Shown here piece by piece: positions 52,493-53,095 of a DNA stretch of 53,095 nucleotides. The translations under genes and the position numbers were made by a program. How positions within the stretch are numbered: the stretch's first letter is position 1; every line of letters starts with the position of its first letter. The DNA lies in NCBI RefSeq assembly GCF_005222955.1, contig NZ_LWUA01000263.1, positions 1 through 53,095 on the forward strand, in the 5' to 3' direction. The notes beneath the pieces were generated by a model, which had not been told where the DNA came from, made no database searches, and worked only from the letters and a program-made list of their open reading frames with translations. The DNA is from Blastococcus sp. CCUG 61487. Its GTDB lineage: Bacteria; Actinomycetota; Actinomycetes; Mycobacteriales; Geodermatophilaceae.

Positions 52493-52532
52493 GCGCCACC
52501 CGGCGCACAGTTCCCGTTCCGCTGGGTGGCGC
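52493..52532 (+). terminator. Hairpin after the DUF1990 gene
   Basis: GCGCCACCC (52493-52501) pairs perfectly with GGGTGGCGC (52524-52532) around a 22-base loop, three bases after the stop. The rest of the gap to 52645 shows a further separated inverted repeat (AGTTCCC 52509-52515, GGGAACT 52571-52577). Confidence 0.5.
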
Positions 52533-52644
52533 CCCGCCGTGGCCCGAGCCTCTCCAGGAGCTGCCGCGCAGGGAACTCCCCGCCTCGTGACCTGCTCGGA
52601 CAGGGTGCCCGCGACAGCGACCAGCGGCCCCACGGGGAGGCGCC

Positions 52645-53095
52645 ATGACCCACCGGAGAGGACGACTGCGGCAGCCGACACCTGTCCAGTGGCTGGAACT
52701 GCCGCACTGGCGCAGACCGATCGACGTGCTGATGGGCCTCGTGGTCACCGCCTCGATCGGCTGGCTGACCCTGGTGGCGATCCCCGCGGCCACCAGCGGG
52801 GAGGCCGCCGCCGGCCAGGCGCGGGAGACCGTCGCCGCGGACCGGGGGCCGGCCGCGTCCGACGACCTGGTCATGGGTCCGTTCGCACCTGCCGCCCCGA
52901 CGACCCCGCCGCGGACCGCTCCCCCGCCCGCTCCCGTCGTCGCGCCGCTGGCCGAGGCGGCGCCGCCGCCCGCCGTCGCCACCCCCGTCCGGTCGACGGC
53001 ACGACCGGCTCCCCGGTCGACGGCACGACCGGCCGCGCGGACGACACCCCGGCCCCGGGCGGCCGCCACCACGCCTCCCCCGCTGCCGGCCGCGG
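52645..53095 (+). CDS. Membrane-anchored Pro-rich protein, cut by the window end
   Basis: An open frame from ATG 52645 that has no stop before 53095, so it is partial. It has a basic cytoplasmic start (MTHRRGRLRQ), one membrane helix (VLMGLVVTASIGWLTLVAIP), and then a Pro/Ala/Thr-rich extracytoplasmic part with repeated RSTARPAPRSTARP. This could be a linker before a domain such as a class E/F sortase or a peptidase, but the end is not seen. GGGGAGG precedes the ATG by three bases. Confidence 0.6.
   Translation, partial: MTHRRGRLRQPTPVQWLELPHWRRPIDVLMGLVVTASIGWLTLVAIPAATSGEAAAGQARETVAADRGPAASDDLVMGPFAPAAPTTPPRTAPPPAPVVAPLAEAAPPPAVATPVRSTARPAPRSTARPAARTTPRPRAAATTPPPLPAA

Noticed and set aside
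1-53095. tRNA, rRNA or tmRNA genes
   Set aside because: No stretch showed a tRNA cloverleaf with a T-loop consensus or rRNA sequence.

Overview
The window is about 53 kb of very GC-rich DNA with strong third-position GC, many GTG starts and dense 4-base gene overlaps. The gene content is actinobacterial: mycothiol biosynthesis (mshB), DUF3117, LOG/dapE/dapD/dapC, a divided Sir/CysH sulfur cluster with a short leader peptide, and GAF/ANTAR and PP2C sensor proteins. The whole set is most like a Geodermatophilaceae-type organism (Blastococcus/Geodermatophilus/Modestobacter). That assignment is an inference from gene content and style; no rRNA or tRNA is present to confirm it.

Layout. 1-7 kb: a tandem hairpin repeat at the left edge, a GAF-ANTAR regulator, pxpA, a zinc alcohol dehydrogenase, a spore-photoproduct-lyase-like radical SAM gene broken by one base inside its iron-sulfur cysteine motif, a PAS-GAF-PP2C phosphatase, and a three-gene overlapping operon (lipoprotein, 30-residue membrane peptide, duplicated membrane protein). 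7-9 kb: a crtI-family desaturase followed by a decayed end of a GMC oxidoreductase. 9-17.4 kb: an accessory insertion with a 2637-residue secreted YD-repeat/Rhs polymorphic toxin, an autocleaving HINT domain, a short ParB-like C-terminal toxin candidate and an overlapping immunity gene, with visibly lower GC at the toxin end.

17.5-27.7 kb: a conserved actinobacterial core block, with an unknown Rossmann-like protein, DUF3117, tag, a DMT exporter, SRPBCC, a DivIVA-like protein, LOG, and the succinylase branch of lysine/DAP synthesis (dapE, dapD, dapC) with ferredoxin fdxA. A membrane-anchored lysozyme-like protein and a degenerate GGDEF protein lie inside it. 27.8-38.5 kb: a GAF-GAF-GAF-GGDEF-EAL c-di-GMP enzyme, mshB with a membrane partner, and a complete peptide-type ABC importer (oppABCDF) with two strong hairpins between the binding protein and the permeases.

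38.7-53 kb: a DUF3592-like membrane protein, a two-ATPase/one-permease FtsX-type ABC system whose permease is frameshifted, a CsbD protein, a DUF559-type nuclease-like gene bracketed by 45-bp double palindromes, an SRPBCC-NUDIX fusion, and a sulfate-assimilation cluster (Rrf2 regulator, cysC, leader peptide with attenuator-like structure, sir, zinc-ribbon peptide, cysH). It ends with a pterin dehydratase, a HipA-like/DUF3037 pair, trmO, a DUF1990 protein and a truncated membrane protein.

The most notable observations are the toxin-immunity pair, a 45-bp double-palindrome family placed 0-6 bases after stop codons, a recurrent leaderless-promoter signature that decides several starts, the overlapping micropeptide operon, the SRPBCC-NUDIX fusion, the cys leader/attenuator, and two single-base frameshifts.
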